Source: Actinomycetota bacterium
Lineage (GTDB): Bacteria; Actinomycetota; Actinomycetes; Nanopelagicales; Nanopelagicaceae
DNA length: 30,071 nucleotides
NCBI GenBank assembly: GCA_947487595.1
Contig: CANKXJ010000004.1
Location: forward strand, 1 to 30,071
Direction: 5' to 3'
In this document: positions 1 through 8,076 of the stretch, piece by piece
Position numbering within the stretch: position 1 is the stretch's first letter
Layout of the letters: each line of letters begins with the position of its first letter
The notes under the pieces: generated by a model
Database searches by the model: none
The model's input: only the letters and a program-made list of their open reading frames with translations
What the model was told of the DNA's origin: nothing
Made by a program: the position numbers and the translations under genes

Positions 1-681
1 ACTGATCCGGAAGAGAAGCGAAAGATTATTGGCCGTGAGTTTATTCGATCATTTGAGGTAGCAGCTCGCAAAATCGCCGCGGGTGGAGACGTTGAATTCT
101 TGGTGCAGGGCACCTTGTATCCAGATGTAGTTGAGTCCGGTGGCGGCAGCGGAACCGCCAACATCAAATCCCACCACAATGTTGGTGGATTGCCAGATGA
201 TTTGAAATTTACTTTAGTTGAACCGCTTAGAACTTTATTTAAAGATGAAGTTCGACAGGTGGGGCTCGAGTTAGGGCTACCTGAAGAGATTGTTTGGCGT
301 CAACCATTCCCAGGTCCAGGTCTTGGAATTCGAATAGTTGGAGAAGTAACTCAAGAGCGTCTTGATTTATTGCGCGAAGCTGATGCAATTGCCCGCTTTG
401 AGTTAAAGGCTGCTGGTCTTGATCGCGATATTTGGCAATGCCCAGTGGTGCTATTGGCCGATGTTCGAAGTGTTGGCGTGCAGGGGGATGGTCGCACCTA
501 TGGTAATCCAATAGTTTTACGCCCGGTATCTAGTGAAGATGCAATGACTGCTGATTGGTCTCGCATACCATATGAAGTTCTTGAGAAGATTTCGACTCGT
601 ATAACTAACGAAGTGCGTGAAGTGAATAGAGTCGTGTTAGATGTGACAAGTAAACCGCCAGGAACGATTGAATGGGAATAA
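1..681 (+). CDS. guaA: GMP synthase (glutamine-hydrolysing), 3' part
   Basis: The open frame runs in from base 1, so the start lies outside the window; about 226 C-terminal residues are present. GuaA aminates XMP to GMP using glutamine and ATP, the last step of guanine nucleotide synthesis, in the cytoplasm. The sequence begins within the ATP-pyrophosphatase domain (DPEEKRKIIGREFI) and includes YPDVVESGG, KSHHNVGG, the PFPGPGLGIR motif, and the family's typical C-terminus with KPPGTIEWE, which forms the dimerisation domain. The stop is at 679-681 and overlaps the next gene's ATG (672) by ten bases, so the two are probably cotranscribed. Nothing unusual is seen in the retained part. Confidence 0.97.
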   Translation, partial: TDPEEKRKIIGREFIRSFEVAARKIAAGGDVEFLVQGTLYPDVVESGGGSGTANIKSHHNVGGLPDDLKFTLVEPLRTLFKDEVRQVGLELGLPEEIVWRQPFPGPGLGIRIVGEVTQERLDLLREADAIARFELKAAGLDRDIWQCPVVLLADVRSVGVQGDGRTYGNPIVLRPVSSEDAMTADWSRIPYEVLEKISTRITNEVREVNRVVLDVTSKPPGTIEWE

Positions 682-1361
682 GCGTGAAGAAGTTATCTTT
701 AGTTTTAGCAGTCATATTAGTTTCAGCAGTCTCAATTGCACCGATCCAGGCAGCCGAGAAGCCAACAGCAGTGCCTGGGTGCAAGACGCCATCAGCTAAA
801 GCACATGCTCCAGCAACTGTTAAAGAACCGATGGCAGTTGCAAAGGTGCTTCCTAAGTCGATGACTATTGATACCAACTGCGGAGCAATAGTGATCTCAC
901 TGCTCACAACTAAAGCACCATTAACGATAACTAAATTATCGGCACTCGCAAAGGCTAAGTATTTTGATTTATCGTTTTGTCACAGACTTACAACTGAAGG
1001 TCTATTTGTATTGCAGTGCGGAGATCCAACGGCTTCTGGTTCTGGAAACCCAACTGGGTGGAAAGGATACAAAGATGAAAATCTTCCAGCCAACAAAGCA
1101 AACAACTACCCAGTAGGCACAGTTGCCATGGCCAACTCTGGACCAGGCACAAATGGTTCACAATTTTTCATTATTTATGCAGACACAACTCTTGGCCCAA
1201 ATTACACAATCTGGGGCAAGGTAACCAAGGGCTTGGATCTAGTGAAGAAAATTGGCGCTGTTGGTGCCTACAAACTTAACGCAAGCGATAATAAGCCTTA
1301 TTACGCCAACGATGGTTTCCCAATTCAAACTGTTGAAATTAGAAAAGTTAGCGTTAAATGA
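672..1361 (+). CDS. Exported cyclophilin-type peptidyl-prolyl cis-trans isomerase
   Basis: This is a 229-residue protein with an N-terminal signal sequence (KK, then a hydrophobic run to about residue 25 ending IQAAE), a short linker, and a cyclophilin domain from about residue 63 to the end. The family isomerises Xaa-Pro bonds; this copy probably acts outside the membrane. Visible cyclophilin motifs are HR within SFCHRLTTEG (the catalytic Arg region), QCGDP, AMANSGPGTNGSQFFI and YTIWGKV. The domain is divergent: FCHR and LQCGDP carry cysteines where most cyclophilins have FHR and QGGD. The ATG at 672 has AGGAA at 660-664 ahead of it; a GTG at 684 (VKKL) is an alternative start that would avoid the overlap with guaA. 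There is no lipobox cysteine at the signal-peptide end. It ends directly against the convergent PIG-L gene. Confidence 0.9.
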   Translation: MGISVKKLSLVLAVILVSAVSIAPIQAAEKPTAVPGCKTPSAKAHAPATVKEPMAVAKVLPKSMTIDTNCGAIVISLLTTKAPLTITKLSALAKAKYFDLSFCHRLTTEGLFVLQCGDPTASGSGNPTGWKGYKDENLPANKANNYPVGTVAMANSGPGTNGSQFFIIYADTTLGPNYTIWGKVTKGLDLVKKIGAVGAYKLNASDNKPYYANDGFPIQTVEIRKVSVK

Positions 1362-2087
1362 TTAATTTGTATTAACTATTTTGAAGGCTTCAGCTATACG
1401 ACCCTCTGGTAACCCACCTATTCCAGCATTTCGCTGACCCCATTCGCGGACCATATTCTCTAATTCTGGGTTATGAGCAGTTTGAGATGCATGTGCATGT
1501 AATGCCTTTATCTTGAGATCAAAAGTATCAGTTATGTCTACGAAGTGATCAGGGGTTGAAAATGCACTCACCCACACTTCTTTAACACGCCATGGCTGTA
1601 AACCTTCTTTATCGAGTAAATCGGTAAATGCAAAAGGATTTCGTGCATCTGGATACACGGCTTGAATTGCTGCCTCACCGGCAGCTAAATGATCCGGGTG
1701 ACTTGCACCAATGCGATCCCAGTTTCTTTCAGGACTTTGGCACACCATGCGATCTGGTTGAGATTTACGGATCTGTCGAACTAAATCTTTTCGAAGATCA
1801 ATAGTTGCCTCAAGGTGACCATCGACATAATTAAGAAAAGTAATATCGGTAACACCGATTGCTGCACCAGCTGCGCGTTGTTCACGCTGTCGAATTACAG
1901 GCATCTCTTCTTTTGTAAAACCAGATTCTTCACCGCCTTGATCACCATTGGTGCAAAACACATAGGCAACTGCAATACCCTTCTTAACCCACTGGGCAAT
2001 TGTTCCTGATGCTCCGAAATCTGAATCATCTGGGTGGGCACTAACGACCAAGACGCGCTTGATCTCACTATCGGCGATGGGTTCCAT
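1362..2087 (-). CDS. PIG-L/LmbE-family zinc deacetylase
   Basis: A 241-residue member of the GlcNAc-PI de-N-acetylase (LmbE) family, zinc enzymes that remove acyl groups from N-acetylglucosamine-type substrates; in Actinobacteria the family includes the mycothiol enzymes MshB and Mca. The zinc motif AHPDD is at residues 17-21, followed by FCTNGDQGG, and the distal SHPDH motif lies near mid-protein. The protein is shorter than typical MshB/Mca (about 290-300), so a mycothiol role is not supported by sequence alone and the substrate is unknown. It is transcribed divergently from pcrA across 27 bases, with a TAGGCT box seven bases before the ATG and no Shine-Dalgarno, suggesting a leaderless mRNA. 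Its stop codon (1362-1364) abuts the stop of the convergent cyclophilin gene. Confidence 0.88.
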   Translation of the reverse strand: MEPIADSEIKRVLVVSAHPDDSDFGASGTIAQWVKKGIAVAYVFCTNGDQGGEESGFTKEEMPVIRQREQRAAGAAIGVTDITFLNYVDGHLEATIDLRKDLVRQIRKSQPDRMVCQSPERNWDRIGASHPDHLAAGEAAIQAVYPDARNPFAFTDLLDKEGLQPWRVKEVWVSAFSTPDHFVDITDTFDLKIKALHAHASQTAHNPELENMVREWGQRNAGIGGLPEGRIAEAFKIVNTN

Positions 2088-2094
2088 GTCTCTT

Positions 2095-2100
2095 AGCCTA
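2095..2100 (-). promoter_or_regulatory. Putative -10 box of the PIG-L gene
   Basis: On the minus strand TAGGCT lies exactly seven bases upstream of the ATG at 2087, the spacing expected if transcription starts at the A of the start codon. No Shine-Dalgarno fits between them. No convincing -35 was seen. It sits one base away from the opposite-strand -10 of pcrA. Confidence 0.55.
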
Positions 2101-2101
2101 A

Positions 2102-2107
2102 TAGACT
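2102..2107 (+). promoter_or_regulatory. Putative -10 box of pcrA
   Basis: TAGACT lies exactly seven bases upstream of the pcrA ATG at 2115. There is no Shine-Dalgarno in the gap (CACCACC region), so the mRNA is probably leaderless. No clear -35 is visible. Confidence 0.55.
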
Positions 2108-2114
2108 CACCACC

Positions 2115-4355
2115 ATGACGAGTACTGATCCGCTGCTAGCTGGGCTCAACCCTCAGCAAGCAGAAGCAGTTACTCATGCAGGTGGTCCATTACTTGTTGT
2201 GGCCGGTGCTGGTTCAGGTAAAACTCGCGTTTTAACGCGTCGAATTGCATATTTAATGTCACGGAGAAATGTTGCTCCATATCAGATTCTTGCAATTACC
2301 TTCACGAATAAGGCTGCCGGAGAAATGAAAGAGCGAGTGGCTGAATTAGTTGGGCCAATTGCAAAATCAATGTGGGTCTCCACTTTTCACTCAGCCTGCG
2401 TTCGCATCTTGCGACAAGAAGCTATGCGCCTTGGCTATAGCAACTCCTTTTCTATTTATGACTCAGCAGATTCACTTCGCCTCGTCACCATTGTTGCAAA
2501 AGAACTCAACTTAGATGCCAAGCGTTATCCAGCTCGTCAGTTTCAAGCAATGATTTCAAATGCCAAAAATGAACTCCTTGGCCCACAAGACTACATAAAT
2601 GCTGCAAGCAATCAATTTGAACAAGTAGTTGCTGATGTCTATACGGTCTATCAACAACGATTACAGCGCGCCAACGCTATGGATTTCGATGACTTGATTC
2701 TAAAAACAGTTGAAGTACTTCAGCGTTTTCCAGAATCTAAAGCACGCTTTAGGTCTCGCTTTCGCCATGTATTAGTAGATGAGTATCAAGACACCAATCA
2801 TGCCCAATACATATTGGTCAAAGAGTTAGTGGGCATAGAAGCTGAAGGGATTCCTCTAGCCGAGCTATGTGTTGTGGGAGATGCTGACCAAAGTATCTAC
2901 GGCTTCCGCGGTGCCACGATTCGTAATATCTTGCAGTTCGAACTCGACTATCCAAATGCCAGCACTGTCTTGCTTGAACAAAACTATCGTTCGACTCAAA
3001 ACATTTTAAATGCTGCTAATGCAGTTATAACTCGCAATGAAAGCCGTAAAGAAAAGAACTTATGGTCCGATGCCGGATCTGGTGCACCTCTTGTTGGCTA
3101 TGTGGCCGAGAGTGAACATGATGAAGCCAGTTTCATCGCTGATGAAATTCGTCAACTGCAGAAGGAGTCAAAATCTCAGCCCGGAGATACGGCAATCTTC
3201 TATAGGACAAATGCCCAGTCACGCGTTTTTGAAGAAGTATTCATGCGTAATGCCCTGCCCTATAAGGTCGTAGGTGGTTTGCGCTTCTATGAGCGCCGGG
3301 AAGTTAAGGACTTACTCGCCTATTTGCGGGTATTAGCCAACTTAGAAGATGAGATCTCTCTGCGCCGTATCATCAATGTTCCAAAGAGGGGCATCGGCGA
3401 TACCTCTTTAGATTATGTGGATGTATTTGCTAACAAGAACTCAATTTCTTTTTGGCAAGGTTTGCTTCGATGCACAGAGGCCCCTGGATTACCTTCACGT
3501 GCAGCTCAAGGGATTAATGACTTTACTTCCATGATTAGCGCTCTAAGTGTCTTGGTTGAAGCCAAGACCAGACCATCTGTCATTGTTGAAGCAGCTCTTG
3601 AGCAATCTGGTTTATTAAAGGAGTTAGCTGATAGCACTGACCCTCAAGATGAAGTGCGAGTTGAAAACTTAAAGGAATTAGTTGCAGTATCAATGGAGTA
3701 TGAAGAGCGGCCAATTGAAGAATTAGGCGAAGATGAAGAAATCTCTTTAGCGGGCTTTCTAGAAAAGGTTTCTTTAGTGGCCGATGCCGATGAGATACCA
3801 GAAGGTGAAGATCATGGCGGTGTTGTAACAATGATGACATTGCATACGGCTAAAGGTCTTGAGTTTCCAACTGTTTTCTTAACTGGGATGGAGGATGGAA
3901 TTTTCCCTCATTCACGAACACTTGGTGAAAAAGATGAGATTGAAGAAGAGCGCCGACTTGCCTATGTTGGTTTAACTCGGGCACGTCAACGTCTATATAT
4001 TTCACGTGCTGAATATCGCTCAACTTGGGGTGCACCAAATTACAATCCACCATCACGCTTTCTTGATGAGATTCCAGAAGATGTAATTGAGTGGCGCAAT
4101 CAAGGTGGAGCATCTTTAACTCCATCAATGGTTCGTAAATCACGTGTTTCAACTCCACCGCCACCACGAGCAACAGGTAAGAAGATTTCAGTAATGGAGC
4201 TACAAATTGGTGATCGTGTGTCACATGACACATTTGGTTTGGGCTCTGTTGTTGCAGTTGCCGGTGAGGCAGATAAGGCAGAGGCCACAATTAACTTTGG
4301 TCAGTACGGTGAGAAGCGTTTACTGCTGCGTTATGCACCCGTTGAGAAGCTCTAG
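2115..4355 (+). CDS. pcrA: ATP-dependent 3'-5' DNA helicase, UvrD/PcrA type
   Basis: A 746-residue superfamily 1A helicase that unwinds DNA during repair and replication restart. Ordered motifs: Q-motif region NPQQAEAV, Walker A GAGSGKT with Lys36, TFTNKAA, VDEYQDTN (Walker B), GDADQSIYGFRGA, QNYRST, TLHTAKGLEF and VGLTRAR. The C-terminal ~55 residues (ISVMELQIGDRVSHDTFGLG onward) match the Tudor-like domain of PcrA that contacts RNA polymerase. The length is that of full PcrA/UvrD1 proteins. Its position just upstream of sucCD matches the actinobacterial order (as in Mycobacterium, uvrD1 then sucCD). The ATG follows a TAGACT box by seven bases, suggesting leaderless initiation. Confidence 0.96.
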   Translation: MTSTDPLLAGLNPQQAEAVTHAGGPLLVVAGAGSGKTRVLTRRIAYLMSRRNVAPYQILAITFTNKAAGEMKERVAELVGPIAKSMWVSTFHSACVRILRQEAMRLGYSNSFSIYDSADSLRLVTIVAKELNLDAKRYPARQFQAMISNAKNELLGPQDYINAASNQFEQVVADVYTVYQQRLQRANAMDFDDLILKTVEVLQRFPESKARFRSRFRHVLVDEYQDTNHAQYILVKELVGIEAEGIPLAELCVVGDADQSIYGFRGATIRNILQFELDYPNASTVLLEQNYRSTQNILNAANAVITRNESRKEKNLWSDAGSGAPLVGYVAESEHDEASFIADEIRQLQKESKSQPGDTAIFYRTNAQSRVFEEVFMRNALPYKVVGGLRFYERREVKDLLAYLRVLANLEDEISLRRIINVPKRGIGDTSLDYVDVFANKNSISFWQGLLRCTEAPGLPSRAAQGINDFTSMISALSVLVEAKTRPSVIVEAALEQSGLLKELADSTDPQDEVRVENLKELVAVSMEYEERPIEELGEDEEISLAGFLEKVSLVADADEIPEGEDHGGVVTMMTLHTAKGLEFPTVFLTGMEDGIFPHSRTLGEKDEIEEERRLAYVGLTRARQRLYISRAEYRSTWGAPNYNPPSRFLDEIPEDVIEWRNQGGASLTPSMVRKSRVSTPPPPRATGKKISVMELQIGDRVSHDTFGLGSVVAVAGEADKAEATINFGQYGEKRLLLRYAPVEKL

Positions 4356-4369
4356 GATTAGGGCCTAAT

Positions 4370-4375
4370 TAGAAT
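4370..4375 (+). promoter_or_regulatory. Putative -10 box of the sucCD operon
   Basis: TAGAAT occurs in the 31-base gap after pcrA, eleven bases before the sucC GTG. A start site six to seven bases downstream would leave a leader of only a few bases. A GGAG at 4378-4381, five bases from the GTG, could instead serve as ribosome-binding site in a longer transcript. Confidence 0.4.
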
Positions 4376-4386
4376 GTGGAGCACCA

Positions 4387-5550
4387 GTGGATCTCTTTGA
4401 ATATCAAGCTCGCGATCTCTTTGAAAAACATGGCGTACCTGTTTTGGCAGCTGCAATTGCAACTACTGCCGATGAAGCTCAGGTTGTGGCAACAAAGATT
4501 GGTGGCAAAGTAATCGTTAAGGCCCAAGTAAAAGTTGGAGGCCGAGGAAAAGCAGGCGGCGTGAAGCTTGCAGAAAACCCAGCTGACGCCCGTGAAAAAG
4601 CGGGCGCAATTCTTGGAATGGATATCAAAGGCCATGTTGTTGGCACAGTAATGATTGCTGCAGCTGCTCCAATTGAATCTGAATATTACTTAGCAATTTT
4701 GCTTGATCGCTCCAACCGCACGTTTCTTGTTATGGCATCAGTATCTGGTGGTATGGATATCGAAGAAGTTGCTCACACTGCTCCAGAAAAGCTTGCAAAG
4801 ATTCCAGTATCTGCTGTTGATGGAATTAGTGCAGCAAAGGCTAAAGAGATTGTCACTGCCGCTAATTTTCCAGCAGATGTTGCCGATCAAGTTGCCAAGG
4901 TGCTTGTGAAATTGTGGGAAGTATTCCAGTCTGAAGATGCAACTTTGGTAGAAGTTAATCCGTTGGTGAAGACCAAAGATGGCAAAGTTATTGCACTTGA
5001 TGGAAAAGTCACTCTTGATGACAATGCAGATTTTCGTCAACCAGATCATGAAGCACTCATTGATCAAGCTGCTGAGAATCCACTAGAAGCTGCAGCCAAG
5101 GAAAAGGGTCTTAACTACGTCAAGCTAGAAGGCGAAGTTGGAATTATTGGTAACGGTGCTGGTCTAGTTATGAGCACATTAGATGTTGTTGCTTATGCTG
5201 GAGAAAAGCATGGTGGAGTCCGCCCAGCAAACTTCCTCGATATTGGTGGAGGCGCTTCAGCTCAAGTTATGGCCGATGGTCTTTCAATTATTTTGGGTGA
5301 TAAAGATGTGAAGAGCGTTTTTGTTAACGTATTCGGTGGAATCACTGCGTGTGATGCCGTCGCAACAGGAATCGTTCAAGCCCTTGAATTACTTGGTTCT
5401 AAGGCCACTAAGCCAATCGTTGTTCGCCTTGATGGCAATAACGTTATGGAAGGCCGAGCAATTTTGAATAAAGCAGCACACCCATTAGTGCAGCAGCTAG
5501 ACACAATGGATGGCGCAGCTGATCGTGCTGCAGAATTGGCGGCAAAGTAA
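4387..5550 (+). CDS. sucC: Succinyl-CoA synthetase (ADP-forming), beta subunit
   Basis: A 387-residue ATP-grasp protein that with SucD interconverts succinyl-CoA and succinate with substrate-level phosphorylation in the TCA cycle. The N-terminus DLFEYQARDLFEKHGVPV is that of the family; KAQVKVGGRGKAGGVK (nucleotide-binding loop), EVNPL (metal/nucleotide site), and the C-terminal GGGASAQVMADG and NVFGGITACD segments are all present. Length is normal. The GTG at 4387 is the family's usual start point (Met-Asp-Leu-Phe). Its TAA is followed without a gap by the sucD ATG, so the subunits are translated from one mRNA. Confidence 0.97.
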   Translation: MDLFEYQARDLFEKHGVPVLAAAIATTADEAQVVATKIGGKVIVKAQVKVGGRGKAGGVKLAENPADAREKAGAILGMDIKGHVVGTVMIAAAAPIESEYYLAILLDRSNRTFLVMASVSGGMDIEEVAHTAPEKLAKIPVSAVDGISAAKAKEIVTAANFPADVADQVAKVLVKLWEVFQSEDATLVEVNPLVKTKDGKVIALDGKVTLDDNADFRQPDHEALIDQAAENPLEAAAKEKGLNYVKLEGEVGIIGNGAGLVMSTLDVVAYAGEKHGGVRPANFLDIGGGASAQVMADGLSIILGDKDVKSVFVNVFGGITACDAVATGIVQALELLGSKATKPIVVRLDGNNVMEGRAILNKAAHPLVQQLDTMDGAADRAAELAAK

Positions 5551-6432
5551 ATGTCTATCTTCTTAAATGAAAATACTAAGGTAATTGTTCAGGGAATGAC
5601 AGGTTCTGAAGGAACCAAGCACACCCGCCGTATGTTGGCCTCTGGCACAAAGATTGTTGGCGGAGTTACTCCTGGTAAGGGCGGACAGGTTGTCGATATT
5701 GATGGCCATCAACTTCCAGTCTTCAATACTGTTGCCGAAGCAATGAGTGCAACTGGTGCTAATGCTTCAGTAGTTTTCGTTCCACCTAAGTTTGCTAAAG
5801 CTGCAGTTATAGATGCTATTGATGCTGCCATGCCTTTAGTTGTGGTTATTACTGAGGGAATTCCAGTTCATGACTCTGCAAGTTTCTATGCCTATTCACT
5901 TACTAAGGGCACAACTCGCATTGTTGGGCCAAACTGCCCAGGTTTAATTAGCCCAGGAAAATCCAACATTGGAATTATCCCAGCAGATATCACTGGTGCT
6001 GGACCTATTGGCTTGGTTTCTAAATCAGGAACTCTTACATATCAAATGATGTATGAGCTTCGAGATATTGGTTTTAGTACAGCAGTTGGTATTGGTGGAG
6101 ATCCAGTTATTGGAACTACACATATCGATTGCCTTCGCGCCTTCCAAGATGATCCTGATACACAAGCAATTGTGATGATTGGTGAAATTGGTGGCGATGC
6201 TGAAGAGCGCGCAGCCGCATTCATCGCAGAGTATGTGACTAAGCCAGTTGTTGGTTATGTCGCAGGCTTCACCGCACCTGAAGGAAAGACGATGGGACAC
6301 GCTGGTGCGATTGTTTCTGGTTCTTCAGGAACTGCTCAAGGAAAGAAAGATGCCCTTGAAGCAGCTGGTGTAAAAGTTGGTCAAACTCCAAGTGAAACTG
6401 CGCGTTTATTGCGCGCGATCCTAGGCCGCTAA
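5551..6432 (+). CDS. sucD: Succinyl-CoA synthetase, alpha subunit
   Basis: A 293-residue CoA-binding subunit that carries the phosphohistidine. It opens with SIFLNENTKVIVQGMTGSEG (CoA-binding Rossmann domain), has GPNCPGLISPG and KSGTLTYQ, and contains the active-site His250 in GHAGAIVSG near the C-terminus. All expected elements and length are present. It directly abuts sucC upstream and is followed after four bases by the PerM-like gene, so it belongs to the sucC-purH run. Confidence 0.97.
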   Translation: MSIFLNENTKVIVQGMTGSEGTKHTRRMLASGTKIVGGVTPGKGGQVVDIDGHQLPVFNTVAEAMSATGANASVVFVPPKFAKAAVIDAIDAAMPLVVVITEGIPVHDSASFYAYSLTKGTTRIVGPNCPGLISPGKSNIGIIPADITGAGPIGLVSKSGTLTYQMMYELRDIGFSTAVGIGGDPVIGTTHIDCLRAFQDDPDTQAIVMIGEIGGDAEERAAAFIAEYVTKPVVGYVAGFTAPEGKTMGHAGAIVSGSSGTAQGKKDALEAAGVKVGQTPSETARLLRAILGR

Positions 6433-6436
6433 GACC

Positions 6437-7513
6437 ATGTTTGGCCGCGTACTTGGAACCACTGTGGTCCAAGTCGCGCGCAGCATTGCCTTTGTTCTAT
6501 TCCCTATTTCTTTCATCGCACTTCTTGCGTGGGCAACTGCCGGAAGTGCAACTGGAAATACCGGAGATCCATTGCGGGCAGCACTCTGGATTTGGCTTGG
6601 CGCGCATCAAGTACCGTTTTCATTAGCGCTACCACCAGCAAATATTGCTGGCTATCTTTCCTACTTACCTTTAGGGGCAGTAGTACTGCCAATTTTTGCA
6701 ATTCGAAATGGGTTTAACCGTGTTATTGATCGCTTAGACCACAACACTTCTACGTTGCCATTGGCTCGACTCCTCTTTGCAGCCCAGTACAGCATCGCAG
6801 CAGCGCTTCTTTCCTATTTTTCATCCACTCAAGCCGTTAAGCCAGTTTGGTATCTGGCTCCAGTTTTTGTCTTTCCATTGGTACTAGTTACTGCAGCAAC
6901 GGTTGGCCGTCGACTAGTTTTTGCTCAGGCGGTTTTATATGGTTCCAGGGCTTTGGCGCTATTACTAGGTATTTCATCGATCATTCTTGGAATCTCAATT
7001 TTCACTCATCTCTCAACAGTTAAAAACCTAACAACTGTTTTGGAGCCAGGAATTTTGGGCGGTCTGCTTCTACTCCTACTGAATATTCTTTATATTCCAA
7101 ATGCTGTTGTAGCAGTTCTGGGCTATTTCTCTGGTGCAGGTTTTGCAGTGGGATCAGGAACGATGGTTGCACCATGGAAGTTTGACCTTAATTCAATTCC
7201 AGCTTTTCCATTGCTCGGCGCACTACCAACAGGTGAGTCACTCTTTGGACTTTTTGGAATAGTTCTAGTCATTTTAACTGGAGCGTTGCTTGCTAGCTGG
7301 ACAATAGATTTGAATATGAGAATCTTGGTTCAAAGTTTGGTTGTTAGCGTAATTATGTGTGTAGTAATTGGAATTGCCGGTAGTGGTGCGCTTCTAACAG
7401 ATGCGATGTCTGCTGTGGGTGTGTCACCATGGAAATTCACGCTCTCACTCGCAGCTGAACTATCTCTAGGTGCGTTTCTGGCTCTGTATTTGCCTCGCCT
7501 TGGAAAGCGCTAA
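6437..7513 (+). CDS. DUF6350/PerM-like polytopic membrane protein
   Basis: A 358-residue, strongly hydrophobic protein with roughly eight to ten membrane segments by eye. Recognisable DUF6350 features are in the first 90 residues: DPLRAALWIWLGAHQVPF, then GYLSYLPLGAVVLPIF. The family member in Mycobacterium tuberculosis (Rv0955, PerM) sits at the same place between sucD and purN and has been linked to cell division and acid/magnesium stress tolerance; whether that holds here is unknown. It starts four bases after sucD without an evident Shine-Dalgarno and its TAA overlaps the purN ATG by one base (TAATG). Assignment rests on position and the short N-terminal motifs as much as on sequence. Confidence 0.78.
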   Translation: MFGRVLGTTVVQVARSIAFVLFPISFIALLAWATAGSATGNTGDPLRAALWIWLGAHQVPFSLALPPANIAGYLSYLPLGAVVLPIFAIRNGFNRVIDRLDHNTSTLPLARLLFAAQYSIAAALLSYFSSTQAVKPVWYLAPVFVFPLVLVTAATVGRRLVFAQAVLYGSRALALLLGISSIILGISIFTHLSTVKNLTTVLEPGILGGLLLLLLNILYIPNAVVAVLGYFSGAGFAVGSGTMVAPWKFDLNSIPAFPLLGALPTGESLFGLFGIVLVILTGALLASWTIDLNMRILVQSLVVSVIMCVVIGIAGSGALLTDAMSAVGVSPWKFTLSLAAELSLGAFLALYLPRLGKR

Positions 7514-8076
7514 TGAGCCATCGTGTTGTGTTGCTGGCTTCAGGTTCAGGCACTCTTGCCCAAGCAATAATTGATGCCGACGAACTTGAAATCGAAATCG
7601 TTGCACTCATTAGCGATAACCCAGATGCTCAAGCAATAAAGCGGGCACAGGAAGCCAATATCCAAACTTTTGTCTTACCGATGAAGGATTCACGCAACGA
7701 GTGGAACCAAGGAATCATTCAAACTGTAGTTTCACTTTCAGCTGATTTAGTTGTGAGCGTGGGTTTTATGCGCATTCTTCCTCCAGATTTTGTGAATCGA
7801 TTTCCAACTATTAATTCTCATCCCGCCCTTCTGCCACAGTTTCCTGGTGCTCATGCGGTTCGTGATGCGCTGTCTGCTGGAGTTCCAGTTACAGGCACTA
7901 CGGTTCACTGGGTTGATGATGGCGTGGACACAGGTCCGATCATTACTCAAATGGAGGTGCCAGTGTTGTCAGGAGATGATGAGGCCACACTTCATGAGAG
8001 AATTAAGAAAGTTGAACGCGGTCTCATTGTTGCGACCATCGCCCTGATTCTTCCAACTTTGGAGCGCAATGTCTGA
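7513..8076 (+). CDS. purN: Phosphoribosylglycinamide formyltransferase
   Basis: A 187-residue GAR transformylase that transfers a formyl group from 10-formyl-THF to GAR, step three of purine synthesis. It has the phosphate-binding ASGSGTLAQAIIDA, the catalytic Asn/His region NSHPALLPQFPGAHA, and the catalytic Asp in DDGVDTGPIITQ. The length is slightly short but complete for the family. It overlaps the upstream membrane-protein gene by one base and purH by eight bases, implying translational coupling with the other purine gene. Confidence 0.96.
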   Translation: MSHRVVLLASGSGTLAQAIIDADELEIEIVALISDNPDAQAIKRAQEANIQTFVLPMKDSRNEWNQGIIQTVVSLSADLVVSVGFMRILPPDFVNRFPTINSHPALLPQFPGAHAVRDALSAGVPVTGTTVHWVDDGVDTGPIITQMEVPVLSGDDEATLHERIKKVERGLIVATIALILPTLERNV

